28,127 nt of DNA from a virus. The notes under the pieces were generated by a model. The model made no database searches. It saw only the letters and a program-made list of their open reading frames with translations, and was not told the DNA's origin. The translations under genes were made by a program, and so were the position numbers. The stretch covers positions 1 to 28,127 of the IMG/VR virus record IMGVR_UViG_3300031857_001060; one strand, written 5' to 3'. Positions 6,742 through 14,325 of this stretch are shown here, piece after piece (positions within the stretch are counted from its first letter, which is position 1; every line of letters starts with the position of its first letter).

Positions 6742-9023
6742 TATAATGTAGCGTTTGTTATTCTATTTCTATCTAGTGCCTGTTGAGTAGTTACTTCTGC
6801 TCCTACCACATATGCCTTAATTGGCTGCTGTTGTAACTGAGCTAACTGATTCAGCCCATTGTTACCTACTACGTTGAAGTTAGGAGCCATTACTCCACCT
6901 CCTGTGCCTCCTCCTGAAGCACCACCACCACCACCTATAGATGGCCCTGATGGAGCAGAGCCTCCTCCACCTATTTCTTTCAATGCCTTAGCTGTAGCAG
7001 CTACGTTAGCAGCTATTCCTAATGCTGTTGATATATTATTAGCTGCGATCACTGGAACAGCAGATACCCCACTGGATGCAATAGCCTGAGGAGTAGCCAA
7101 TGCACCTATATTGGCTAGCTTATTAGCGATCACCATCTTAGCAATACCTGCAGCACTCTCTATAATTACAGCAGTTTTTTGTGCTGCCTTACTTTTACCG
7201 AATATCTGCTTAATTAAATTGGCTGCCTGGTTAGCTATATCTACATATTGCATTTCTAGGGCTGCCTTCTGCTCATATGCAGATTTTTTATCAGCTATAT
7301 CCTTCGCATATGAACTAACTTGATTATCATTTAATGCCTTATTATACTTAATGAATGCAGCAGCACTTAAATTTTGATACTCCTCCTCAGTTATTAATTT
7401 ATTATCTAATGCATTTTGAAGATTCACATAATCCTGATCCAGGGCTAGCTTTTTAATTGCTACTTTTTTCTCCTCTTCATCAGTAATAAAATCTATTTCG
7501 AGCTGTCTCCTATCTAATTCATCTTTCCATATCTTATCCTCTGATGCTTTCATGTTACTCATGTTCAATGCATCATACTTATCATTGATATTTTTTATAT
7601 CATTCTGATACTGCTCAGTTATTTGTGTAGTATCCCTACCTGCTTTATCGGCTAATAGCGTTAAATCATCATATTTATTAGCAGCCTCCTGTAATTCTTT
7701 CTCTCTTGCATTTTTTATTCTTCCCTGTCTATCTGATTCAATAGCATCTAAGAATTTATTTAGATCTGCAGCATAATCCTTGACCTCTTCAGCAGTATCA
7801 CTAACTGAATCTTTTACATTTTTATTAGATTCAGCAAACTTAGTACCTCCATTCGTGAGATTATTCATTCTCTCTTCAGCATTCTGTAATGCTCCAGCAT
7901 AACCATCAAATCTACCTTTAGTAGCATCTAACTCTTGCTGAAGTTCTGCCTGTTTTTTCTTAGCATCTGCTACTGCAGCCTGCCTACCTGGCATAGATGA
8001 TTCTGCCTGTATAGTAATATTTAATTTTTGTATTTTACCCTCTAATTCAAGCTGCTTATTGAAGTTATTTTGCATAGCTTCATTAAGTGATTGAGCCTTA
8101 AATTTTAATTTTAATACATTTATATAATTTCTTATCTCATCATTTATAGCTCTTTGAAATCCAGCCTCATCTTTTAAGTTCTGTAAAGTAGTGCCATATT
8201 TAGCATTTATATCGGTAATTAATTTACTTCTCTCTTTACTACCTGCATTTGTTTGTTTTAATTGGCTAGCGAGCTTAAAGAATTCTACTCCTTCTTTAGC
8301 TACAAATTCTCTATTTTTCTTTGACTGCTCAGCCTGTCTTTTTTGTTTTTCTGCTAGATCATCAGATGAATCACCCGCCTCTTTAGTAGTAGATATATAA
8401 TATACTATTCCTGCTGTTAATGCTGTTAATGCTAATACTACTGCTCCTATTGGATTCATGGCCATAGCAGTATTCAATCCCTCCTGTGCTACTGCTGCCT
8501 CAGTGGTTACTACTGTTTCAGTTTGTTTAGCTGCTATGGATGCTGTGGTAGCTGCTACTGATGCTGTTTCTGCAGCATTCTTAGCAAATAACTTAGTAAC
8601 GAAATCACCTATTACTCCAGTTAAATTTATAAAACTATCTTTGGCCTCCCCTAATGACTGTAACCCCTGTGAGATAGCCATGGCACTCTGTACCTTTAGA
8701 AGTGTTTTTTGCACCTCCTCACCCTCAACTCCTAATAATCCCATAGCTCCCTGAACAGCAGAGAATCCTCCAGCTACTCCACTCAATGTAGCGGTGAATG
8801 ATTTGAATTTAGCATCCGGATTAAATGCATCCGTTAATGCTTTACTATCAGCTATCCTATCTTTTAGCTCTGCAGCTTTCTTAGCAGCAGCCGTAGCCTG
8901 TACGGATGTAGCACCATACTTATCAGCTAATGCAGCTACCTCAGCCTGTGCCTCCTTTAGCTGAGCTTTTAGGCTCTTGGAATTATCCTTAACCTCTAAT
9001 TCTATTGTTCTCTTTTCTGCCAT
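6741..9023 (-). CDS. Tail tape measure protein
   Basis: 760 residues, the longest protein of the late region. The N-terminal 60 residues are an Ala/Lys/Glu coiled coil. A hydrophobic block AMNPIGAVVLALTALTAGIVYYI spans about 188-210, followed by long charged coiled coils to about residue 590, another Ala-rich hydrophobic stretch (about 600-680) and a Gly-rich linker (about 690-715). This is the usual build of a tape measure, which sets tail length and travels with the DNA. With the commonly used 0.15 nm per residue the tail would be roughly 115 nm. Two tail genes precede it and the protease follows. The TGAGTTAT motif ends nine bases before the ATG. Confidence 0.85.
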   Translation of the reverse strand: MAEKRTIELEVKDNSKSLKAQLKEAQAEVAALADKYGATSVQATAAAKKAAELKDRIADSKALTDAFNPDAKFKSFTATLSGVAGGFSAVQGAMGLLGVEGEEVQKTLLKVQSAMAISQGLQSLGEAKDSFINLTGVIGDFVTKLFAKNAAETASVAATTASIAAKQTETVVTTEAAVAQEGLNTAMAMNPIGAVVLALTALTAGIVYYISTTKEAGDSSDDLAEKQKRQAEQSKKNREFVAKEGVEFFKLASQLKQTNAGSKERSKLITDINAKYGTTLQNLKDEAGFQRAINDEIRNYINVLKLKFKAQSLNEAMQNNFNKQLELEGKIQKLNITIQAESSMPGRQAAVADAKKKQAELQQELDATKGRFDGYAGALQNAEERMNNLTNGGTKFAESNKNVKDSVSDTAEEVKDYAADLNKFLDAIESDRQGRIKNAREKELQEAANKYDDLTLLADKAGRDTTQITEQYQNDIKNINDKYDALNMSNMKASEDKIWKDELDRRQLEIDFITDEEEKKVAIKKLALDQDYVNLQNALDNKLITEEEYQNLSAAAFIKYNKALNDNQVSSYAKDIADKKSAYEQKAALEMQYVDIANQAANLIKQIFGKSKAAQKTAVIIESAAGIAKMVIANKLANIGALATPQAIASSGVSAVPVIAANNISTALGIAANVAATAKALKEIGGGGSAPSGPSIGGGGGASGGGTGGGVMAPNFNVVGNNGLNQLAQLQQQPIKAYVVGAEVTTQQALDRNRITNATL

Positions 9024-9168
9024 CTCTCATATATAACTCACGTTGCTTAGCTTTGTACACCCCCTTTATATCGGTTCTAATGGCATACTTTCCTTTTGCT
9101 ATTTCTATTAATTCACTCTTTCCTAAGTGTTCAGTGATGCTTAGCATCTGTATTATGTGATGTAACAT
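8989..9168 (-). CDS. Small basic ORF linking two tail genes
   Basis: 59 codons from ATG 9168, starting just inside the 147-bp gap left by the preceding tail gene and overlapping the tape measure start by 35 bases. The product is basic in its C-terminal half (KAKQRELYMRDGRKE). Its start four bases before the preceding stop (9172) is typical of coupled genes here, and the frame fills an otherwise empty gap. Against it, the putative late promoter of the tape measure lies inside the frame. I do not recognise a family. Confidence 0.45.
   Translation of the reverse strand: MLHHIIQMLSITEHLGKSELIEIAKGKYAIRTDIKGVYKAKQRELYMRDGRKENNRIRG
9033..9056 (-). promoter_or_regulatory. Putative phage late promoter (b), before the tape measure
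   Basis: On the minus strand TGAGTTAT is at 9040-9033, with ACA beginning at 9056, 16 nt upstream. The tape measure ATG (9023) follows nine bases later. The element overlaps the reading frame of the small gene 8989-9168. Confidence 0.45.
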
Positions 9169-9171
9169 ATT

Positions 9172-11235
9172 TTATCCTTCTGGTAATGGTGGTATAATAT
9201 CATCCGGGCTAACTGGCATGAAGTCATTTAACAGCTTCATGGTAACCTCACCCGAAGTTAGGTTACTATTCAAATCATTAATGATATATCTCTTATCTCT
9301 AATGATCACCCTATCATTCATTCTTAATCCTGTTAGTAATGAGATAGGCAGAATGGTTTTATATGTAGTGAGCCTATTCTTTACGTTGTATAAATTGGAT
9401 AGGTACTGAAAGTAGTATGTGGCAAATAGGCTCTGCTGAATTGGATAGAGATGGTAGGTAGATGTCTCAGGTGCAAAATTTAAGGAGTAATCTACAGCAG
9501 TAGATGCCTTGAAATCCTGGCCGAACATGGTATAATCATGTGATGTTCTATTCCCTGCTACAGGATCAGTATAGTGTATCTGCTTAGTTACATACTGCAC
9601 AGTACTATACTTATATAATATCAATGGCTTAGGGATGTATGGAGCCAGTGAGCTATTCAAACAATATCCTACCTGTAATGGCTCTCCTGTGAATTTATTA
9701 AACATCATGTTTTCGAATGGTAGCTGTATCACGAACTCAGGGCCATCATAAGGATACTGGTAATCAGTATCACCATACTCCTTACTCCACTGTTGGAAGT
9801 AGTATTTATTCATGGCACTCTCACTGCTCTGATACTTGAATGCTATCCTCTTATATAATGGCACCTTAGCTACCTCCACACTACTCACATCTGCATACTC
9901 AGTGATATCGAATACTCTACCTGTAGCATACCAATCTAGTAATGGCTCCACTGTATACTCATTCAATGCAGTAGCCTCACATATTAGGTTAAATTCCTTC
10001 AGCACTCCAGAAAAGAAATCCGCTATTTTCATATCTGGAGCTGCACTGGCTAGGTTAGTACCTGATACGAATATCAATGTACTGGTAGTATACTCAAAAT
10101 AATCTACCATGGTAGCACCAAAGTACAGGAATGAATGCCTAACATACATATCAATGTTAGTAGCTTGCTCACTCCTTACCTTAAATGTATACGTCTCATC
10201 TAGGCCATATACGTTAGTGCTTAGGATGTTACCGGATGGAGTAAAATCTAGGCAATCAATAGTGTTAAAAAATACTCCGTTTCTATACACATCTATATAC
10301 CATGTGATTCCTGTACCTGCTATAGATGTAGGAATAAAATCTATCTGATGATAAGATGCACCTGCACCTGGTAGATATACGAACTTAATGCTGTTATCTA
10401 TGTAGGATACATATGGGGTTAAATCATAGTTAGTAAAGGATGAGGTATTCAAACCTGTGATATCTATCCCCTGTGGAGCTGAGCTGAATTTAGGTACATT
10501 CTTATTCTTATACCATAGATAGGCTGCAGTGAATCTCTCATCTGAAAAGAAGTTACTATTAAATGTAATGGCATACCTCTGCTCAATCAATCTCATGATG
10601 GTATTCAATCTGATAGCAGGGAATAATTCATTTTTAGGATTGATAGCACCACTACCTGTATGTAGATCATTATTAGTAGTAGTACCTGTTACATAGTTAG
10701 GAGATGTATAATTAGCCTGGGCTCCATCATACTCCCATAACCTGTTAGATGTGATCAATGGCCATGCTACATCAGGATCAGGATAGGTGCCATCTATTCT
10801 ATCTACTATCTCATCCATGGTCCAGTTATGCTCATATGCTGAATAATCCAGGTCCTTTAATTTATCATCCCCGAATTTATCCTTTAAGCTAACTAGCTCC
10901 CCATAGAATGTAATGGTATAATCCTGCACCCTGCCATTAACTACCGTAGCCTTCTCCAGGGATATCCTTCCCTTTCTGAATGTGGTTAGATCTATCTCAA
11001 TATAGCCATCTCTACGCAGGCCATAATCTAGTGAGCCATCTACAGCATTCTCATAGAAGTGTTCAAATATCTGGTTATTATTAGACGTACCAGGCACAGT
11101 GAATGACTGGCTCATATCCGTATGGGTTTTACTGATATCAGTTACATTCTGAATACTAGTACTTACCTGTATCTGCTCATCATTGAATAGATCTAATGCT
11201 CTACCCTCTATGAATACTCTTACCTGCCTATCCAT
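9172..11235 (-). CDS. Large tail (baseplate/tip-region) protein
   Basis: 687 residues, rich in Tyr, Phe, Thr and Asn and apparently mostly beta. The N-terminal 120 residues (VRVFIEGRALDLF, ISKTHTDMSQSFTVPGT, TFYGELVSLKDKFGDDKL) match a family that I know from Bacteroidota siphoviruses, encoded beside the tape measure and usually labelled tail protein. Position suggests a tail-tip or baseplate hub role, but no lysozyme, peptidase or carbohydrate-binding motif is visible. It overlaps the preceding gene by one base. The exact place in the virion cannot be decided from sequence alone. Confidence 0.6.
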   Translation of the reverse strand: MDRQVRVFIEGRALDLFNDEQIQVSTSIQNVTDISKTHTDMSQSFTVPGTSNNNQIFEHFYENAVDGSLDYGLRRDGYIEIDLTTFRKGRISLEKATVVNGRVQDYTITFYGELVSLKDKFGDDKLKDLDYSAYEHNWTMDEIVDRIDGTYPDPDVAWPLITSNRLWEYDGAQANYTSPNYVTGTTTNNDLHTGSGAINPKNELFPAIRLNTIMRLIEQRYAITFNSNFFSDERFTAAYLWYKNKNVPKFSSAPQGIDITGLNTSSFTNYDLTPYVSYIDNSIKFVYLPGAGASYHQIDFIPTSIAGTGITWYIDVYRNGVFFNTIDCLDFTPSGNILSTNVYGLDETYTFKVRSEQATNIDMYVRHSFLYFGATMVDYFEYTTSTLIFVSGTNLASAAPDMKIADFFSGVLKEFNLICEATALNEYTVEPLLDWYATGRVFDITEYADVSSVEVAKVPLYKRIAFKYQSSESAMNKYYFQQWSKEYGDTDYQYPYDGPEFVIQLPFENMMFNKFTGEPLQVGYCLNSSLAPYIPKPLILYKYSTVQYVTKQIHYTDPVAGNRTSHDYTMFGQDFKASTAVDYSLNFAPETSTYHLYPIQQSLFATYYFQYLSNLYNVKNRLTTYKTILPISLLTGLRMNDRVIIRDKRYIINDLNSNLTSGEVTMKLLNDFMPVSPDDIIPPLPEG

Positions 11236-12326
11236 TATATAGCTGTTTGAATCACATCAAATGCGAGCTCTATCTCTATTTGATAATTGATAGTTTTGTT
11301 ATTGATATTTTTCTGCTTATTAATGCTCTTAGTATTCACCTTTGCAGGGATTCTCTTAGTACCATCTACCCATATAACTCTCTCACTGAGTAGGAGCTCC
11401 TGCATAACTTCTCCATAGCTTTCATCTACCCATCCAGTATTCATGATATACTTACGTATCCCGTTAGCATTGAATACTCCTCTCTGGCCTTCGCTTAATG
11501 TCATTGGATACACATCACTCATCATTAGATTATAGGTAGTGTTAGTTACATCTAACAGCTCCTGTGATGCCTTGAAAAAGAATTCCCTCTGCCATCCTCC
11601 GAATCTATTTAGAAAATCAATAGTCATGGGCTCATATCTGCACTCCTCCTTAGGGATGAATGTAGCCTCCCATTGTAGCACGTTCAAATCATCATATATC
11701 TGCATGAGATTCCCGGCACTGTAGTATAATGGGAATACTCTAAATAAATCATATACCCCTGCCAATGTGTACGTGTTAATCTGGCTAGCACCTGTGAGTA
11801 GATTCTGCCGATATACCGACCAGTCTCTATCCAGGAATGCAGTAACTATTCCAGCTCTATGTGCCCCATTACTAGCAGGAGTATTAGTAGAATCATACCA
11901 GTAATAATGCTTAGTGCCATCCCCTAGTAGGATATCCCCTCTATCTACATTAGTGAGCTCCTCAAAGTATCCGTATCCATCATAGCACCTAGCAGTAACT
12001 GTCTGATCCAGGATATAGCTACCTCCTATTAGATTATATGTTTTATACTGCACATAGGTATATTCATCAAACTCAGTAAAATCATTCACAGTATTATAAT
12101 TCATCCCATTGACCTTATGCTTCAGGTATTCCTTCAGATACGGGCTGATGTTATACAGATTCTCAGTAACCCCGGTAGCAGGTATTAACTTACTCAATGT
12201 ATACGTAGGCTGAGTAGGAGGTCCACTACTAGCCCCATCATAGATATATAATTCTATCTTACTGCCTGTTTGAGATACATCATTAACTGATACTATATGC
12301 GGTGATCTAGTGAATATCCTTATCAT
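11235..12326 (-). CDS. Tail protein, possibly distal-tail-like
   Basis: 363 residues, beta-rich. The N-terminus (IFTRSPHIVSVND, GSKIELYIYDG, YTLSKLIPAT, NISPYLKEYL) fits a protein that always accompanies the neighbouring large tail protein in the Bacteroidota phages I remember. The order of tail completion gene, this gene, large tail protein and tape measure suggests a distal-tail or tip component. The start overlaps the preceding stop by four bases (ATGA). No enzyme motif is seen. A minor tail protein of another kind is possible. Confidence 0.5.
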   Translation of the reverse strand: MIRIFTRSPHIVSVNDVSQTGSKIELYIYDGASSGPPTQPTYTLSKLIPATGVTENLYNISPYLKEYLKHKVNGMNYNTVNDFTEFDEYTYVQYKTYNLIGGSYILDQTVTARCYDGYGYFEELTNVDRGDILLGDGTKHYYWYDSTNTPASNGAHRAGIVTAFLDRDWSVYRQNLLTGASQINTYTLAGVYDLFRVFPLYYSAGNLMQIYDDLNVLQWEATFIPKEECRYEPMTIDFLNRFGGWQREFFFKASQELLDVTNTTYNLMMSDVYPMTLSEGQRGVFNANGIRKYIMNTGWVDESYGEVMQELLLSERVIWVDGTKRIPAKVNTKSINKQKNINNKTINYQIEIELAFDVIQTAI

Positions 12327-12847
12327 TTCTTTTTAGCTTTTATTATCTGATCTAATGCCTCTAATGTGAGCTCCTCCATATCTAGCCCATACTTACTAAT
12401 TAACTCATCTGGTAGCTTTTTGTAACCCCCCTCGAATGCCTTAGTAAAGAATAGAGTAGGTTTAATCCCCTTCAGAAATATGCTTCGAGCTATCAGGAAC
12501 TGCAGGCTCTTTCTAGGCAGTAGCTTTCCTTTCTCATCCCTAGGAGCTATCCCTTTCCTTACTAGCCATCCATCCAACTTTTTCATTGGTGGTATCTTAG
12601 TAGTATATTTATACGGTGATCCCCATCCACGTTGCACACCATTCACCCCTTTATCCTGGTAGGCTCCATACTCCTCCATCTCAAAGTAGATCCCTATGCT
12701 GTTAGGCATTGCCTTTACTTCACCATCAATGGATTCATACAGGGCTCCACTGCTCTTCTTACCTGCTCTAGTTAGGTTAGCTCTGGCCTGCTTAACTACG
12801 TAATCCCTGAACTTCTTTAGCTCATCATATGTTTCTTGCTGATCCAT
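12323..12847 (-). CDS. HK97 gp10-like neck/tail-completion protein
   Basis: 174 residues. The layout is that of the HK97 gp10-like group: an N-terminal helix with ARANLTRAGKKSSGALYESI (18-37), a beta segment IGIYFEMEEYGAYQDKGV near 51-68, then PRKSLQFLIARSIFLKGIKPT (about 111-131) and a C-terminal helix. Such proteins act at the joint between head and tail tube. The product is basic. It shares one base with the preceding gene's stop and overlaps the following gene by four bases, so it belongs to a coupled neck cassette. Confidence 0.7.
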   Translation of the reverse strand: MDQQETYDELKKFRDYVVKQARANLTRAGKKSSGALYESIDGEVKAMPNSIGIYFEMEEYGAYQDKGVNGVQRGWGSPYKYTTKIPPMKKLDGWLVRKGIAPRDEKGKLLPRKSLQFLIARSIFLKGIKPTLFFTKAFEGGYKKLPDELISKYGLDMEELTLEALDQIIKAKKK

Positions 12848-13302
12848 TAGCAGATGGTCATATCATTAGGGCAAATTATATCTAAGGTCATAGCCCAGCC
12901 TACTAGGTTATTCTCGAATCTCTCAGTAAATGGCTCACAGGTAGGAGTAGATTCTACGTGATAATTCAAATCATGCAGGGCCCCATGCAGTAACATCTGA
13001 TAGGCTCTATTCAGAATCTGTAGTGTAGAATTCAATGCATCATTAGTATTATCCTTTGTCTCCCATTTAGTATCATCCTCCACCTTTACAGCATCAGTGA
13101 TATCCATGCAGAATATAGTAACTGTGAATCTTTGGATGTTAGCTTCAAACTGGGCCTGTGTAACCATTGTATGTACCAGGGGAAAAATTGTCTGCTTTGC
13201 TATATCCACATCAAATATATCCCCATTGGTAACTGTGTTAACTAGCACATCATTATCAAAGTGATCTTTAAGTGCTTTTACTAGCGTATAATATCCTGTC
13301 AT
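12847..13302 (-). CDS. Tail terminator-like protein
   Basis: 151 residues of mixed alpha/beta type. An opening helix (YTLVKALKDHF) is followed by VNTVTNGDIFDVDIAKQTIF (22-41), two strands (FEANIQRFTVTIFCMDI) and a conserved end ENNLVGWAMTLDIICPNDMTIC. This pattern is familiar from neck genes of Bacteroidota siphoviruses and resembles tail terminator proteins, which cap the tail tube before head joining. The ATG at 13302 overlaps the stop of the -1 reading frame of the chaperone gene as ATGA. That supports the -1 frame as the translated end of the upstream gene. Confidence 0.55.
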   Translation of the reverse strand: MTGYYTLVKALKDHFDNDVLVNTVTNGDIFDVDIAKQTIFPLVHTMVTQAQFEANIQRFTVTIFCMDITDAVKVEDDTKWETKDNTNDALNSTLQILNRAYQMLLHGALHDLNYHVESTPTCEPFTERFENNLVGWAMTLDIICPNDMTIC

Positions 13303-13580
13303 TTCTTTATTCTTTTATTTATTTCTCTTTGTTCAATTTCGTTTTTCTGCTTTTCAAAGGTGAGGTAAGTGAGACATTTATGTAATTGGTATCCGGTAAC
13401 TTCATCAAACTTTGAGATATCTCCCTTAGCGACTGCATATATGCTAGAATACCATCCCCACTGTTTAGTAAATTGCCCTCTTTCTGAGAAATCCTCCTCT
13501 GCCTTCTGCTCTGTTTGTTGCTCGTTAATGTCTCCAAATAATCCACTGTACTGCCTAATAACTCGTTCCCTAAATTGTAA
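13299..13580 (-). CDS. C-terminal extension of the tail assembly chaperone in the -1 frame
   Basis: If ribosomes slip back one base on the T9 run (13587-13579), codons continue from TTA at 13580 for 93 residues to TGA at 13299. There are no stops, and the residues look like a genuine folded protein: FTKQWGWYSSIYAVAKGDIS, then FDEVTGYQLHKCLTYLTFEK and a Lys/Glu tail. I know similar KWGWY...GD(I/V)xxFxEVT...CLxxLxFEK sequences from tail gene clusters of Bacteroidota phages. The stop overlaps the next ATG as ATGA, whereas the zero frame ends 16 bases short of it. The full shifted product would be 256 residues. A sequencing error in the homopolymer is the alternative explanation. Confidence 0.7.
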   Translation of the reverse strand, partial: LQFRERVIRQYSGLFGDINEQQTEQKAEEDFSERGQFTKQWGWYSSIYAVAKGDISKFDEVTGYQLHKCLTYLTFEKQKNEIEQREINKRIKK

Positions 13581-14068
13581 AAAAAAACCCTCGCAGAAAT
13601 TGCTATCTCCATAGGCATATACTTCATTAGATCATGCCACTCCTCACTACCTGTATATGGCATTATCTCATACTTATCTTTGTACGTCTTAGTAATGGGC
13701 CTGTACATCACAGCCATGGCTTTGTGGAAATCCTCCCATGAATTCATGTGATGTTCTAGATCAATATACTCACCCCAGCTAATCTCCTCCAGGTTAGGGA
13801 TGAATCCAAACTCCATCTCCTTTAATTTGAATCTCTGATAGAATACAGGCTTAACACTGAATATCTTATTGAAGTGCTCTACCAGGTTATTCATATCATT
13901 GTACTTAATCTTAGCTACATCCTTCAGCTCTATGCCGCAGAATATCTCTATCATTTTCTGAGCTATGAATTCCTGATCATCAGAATTCTCCTGTACTTTT
14001 AGGAATTTCTGATAATTAACTAATGGAATCTCAGCTATTGATTCAGGTACGGTTATGTCTACTTTCAT
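13319..14068 (-). CDS. Tail assembly chaperone, zero-frame product
   Basis: 249 residues in the zero frame. The first 163 (to the T9 run) include FIAQKMIEIFCGIELKDV (34-51), KEMEFGFIPNLEEISWGEYI (83-102) and HKAMAVMYRPI near 114-124, a family I associate with tail assembly chaperones of Bacteroidota phages. These bind the tape measure during tail polymerisation. After the run the zero frame continues 86 codons with a Ser/Arg/Lys-rich tail. Part of it (NSGDGILAYMQSLREISQSL) also looks like known family ends. The gene overlaps the preceding small gene by 26 bases. Producing short and long forms by frameshifting would parallel lambda G and GT, although here tail tube and tape measure are not adjacent. 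Confidence 0.65.
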   Translation of the reverse strand: MKVDITVPESIAEIPLVNYQKFLKVQENSDDQEFIAQKMIEIFCGIELKDVAKIKYNDMNNLVEHFNKIFSVKPVFYQRFKLKEMEFGFIPNLEEISWGEYIDLEHHMNSWEDFHKAMAVMYRPITKTYKDKYEIMPYTGSEEWHDLMKYMPMEIAISARVFFYNLGNELLGSTVDYLETLTSNKQSRRQRRISQKEGNLLNSGDGILAYMQSLREISQSLMKLPDTNYINVSLTSPLKSRKTKLNKEK

Positions 14069-14222
14069 TCTCTTTTATTACGTGGTGGTAGGCCAGCCTC
14101 AACATCTCAAAATGATCAGAGAATCTACGTACATCATTGAATACAATCTGTACCTTTCTCCCCTTCTTATCCAGGATATATGCCTGGACCACTGCAATCA
14201 TTTCATTGAGATCATTTGTCAT
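14043..14222 (-). CDS. Small protein opening the tail unit
   Basis: 59 residues from ATG 14222, overlapping the chaperone start by 26 bases. The sequence MTNDLNEMIAVVQAYILDKK begins an amphipathic helix, followed by a strand (RKVQIVFNDVRRF) and a His-containing basic tail. I do not recognise a family. Support comes from the putative late promoter ending six bases before the ATG and from the coupling overlap. It occupies most of the otherwise empty gap between large terminase and chaperone. Confidence 0.55.
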   Translation of the reverse strand: MTNDLNEMIAVVQAYILDKKGRKVQIVFNDVRRFSDHFEMLRLAYHHVIKENESRHNRT

Positions 14223-14228
14223 ATACTA

Positions 14229-14252
14229 ATAACTCACATTACTGTCATTTGT
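14229..14252 (-). promoter_or_regulatory. Putative phage late promoter (d), before the tail unit
   Basis: On the minus strand TGAGTTAT is at 14236-14229, with ACA beginning at 14252, 16 nt upstream. The ATG at 14222 follows after six bases. It lies in the 103-bp space after the large terminase gene, one of the few real intergenic gaps of the late region. Confidence 0.5.
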
Positions 14253-14325
14253 AGTATCGTATCTCAATGCTCTCATTCTCACTGCTTTATCTACCTTTAA
14301 TTAAACAATTACTTTAACTCTTTTA

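Noticed and set aside
6859-7089. Plus-strand open frame rich in Pro and Ala
   Set aside because: It is the antisense image of the Gly- and Ala-rich end of the tape measure protein. Its composition follows directly from the real gene.
13369-13614. Plus-strand frame opposite the tail chaperone
   Set aside because: It has no family-like residues. The region is already coding in two minus-strand frames, which removes stops on the other strand too.
4877-14312. AATTGTTTAATT seen near 4877 and, inverted, near 14299
   Set aside because: It is a 12-bp AT-only sequence that recurs easily in AT-rich gaps. It has no consistent position relative to genes.
14223-14325. 16-codon minus-strand frame between terminase and the small tail-unit gene
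   Set aside because: It is too short to support, overlaps the putative late promoter, and shows no recognisable pattern.
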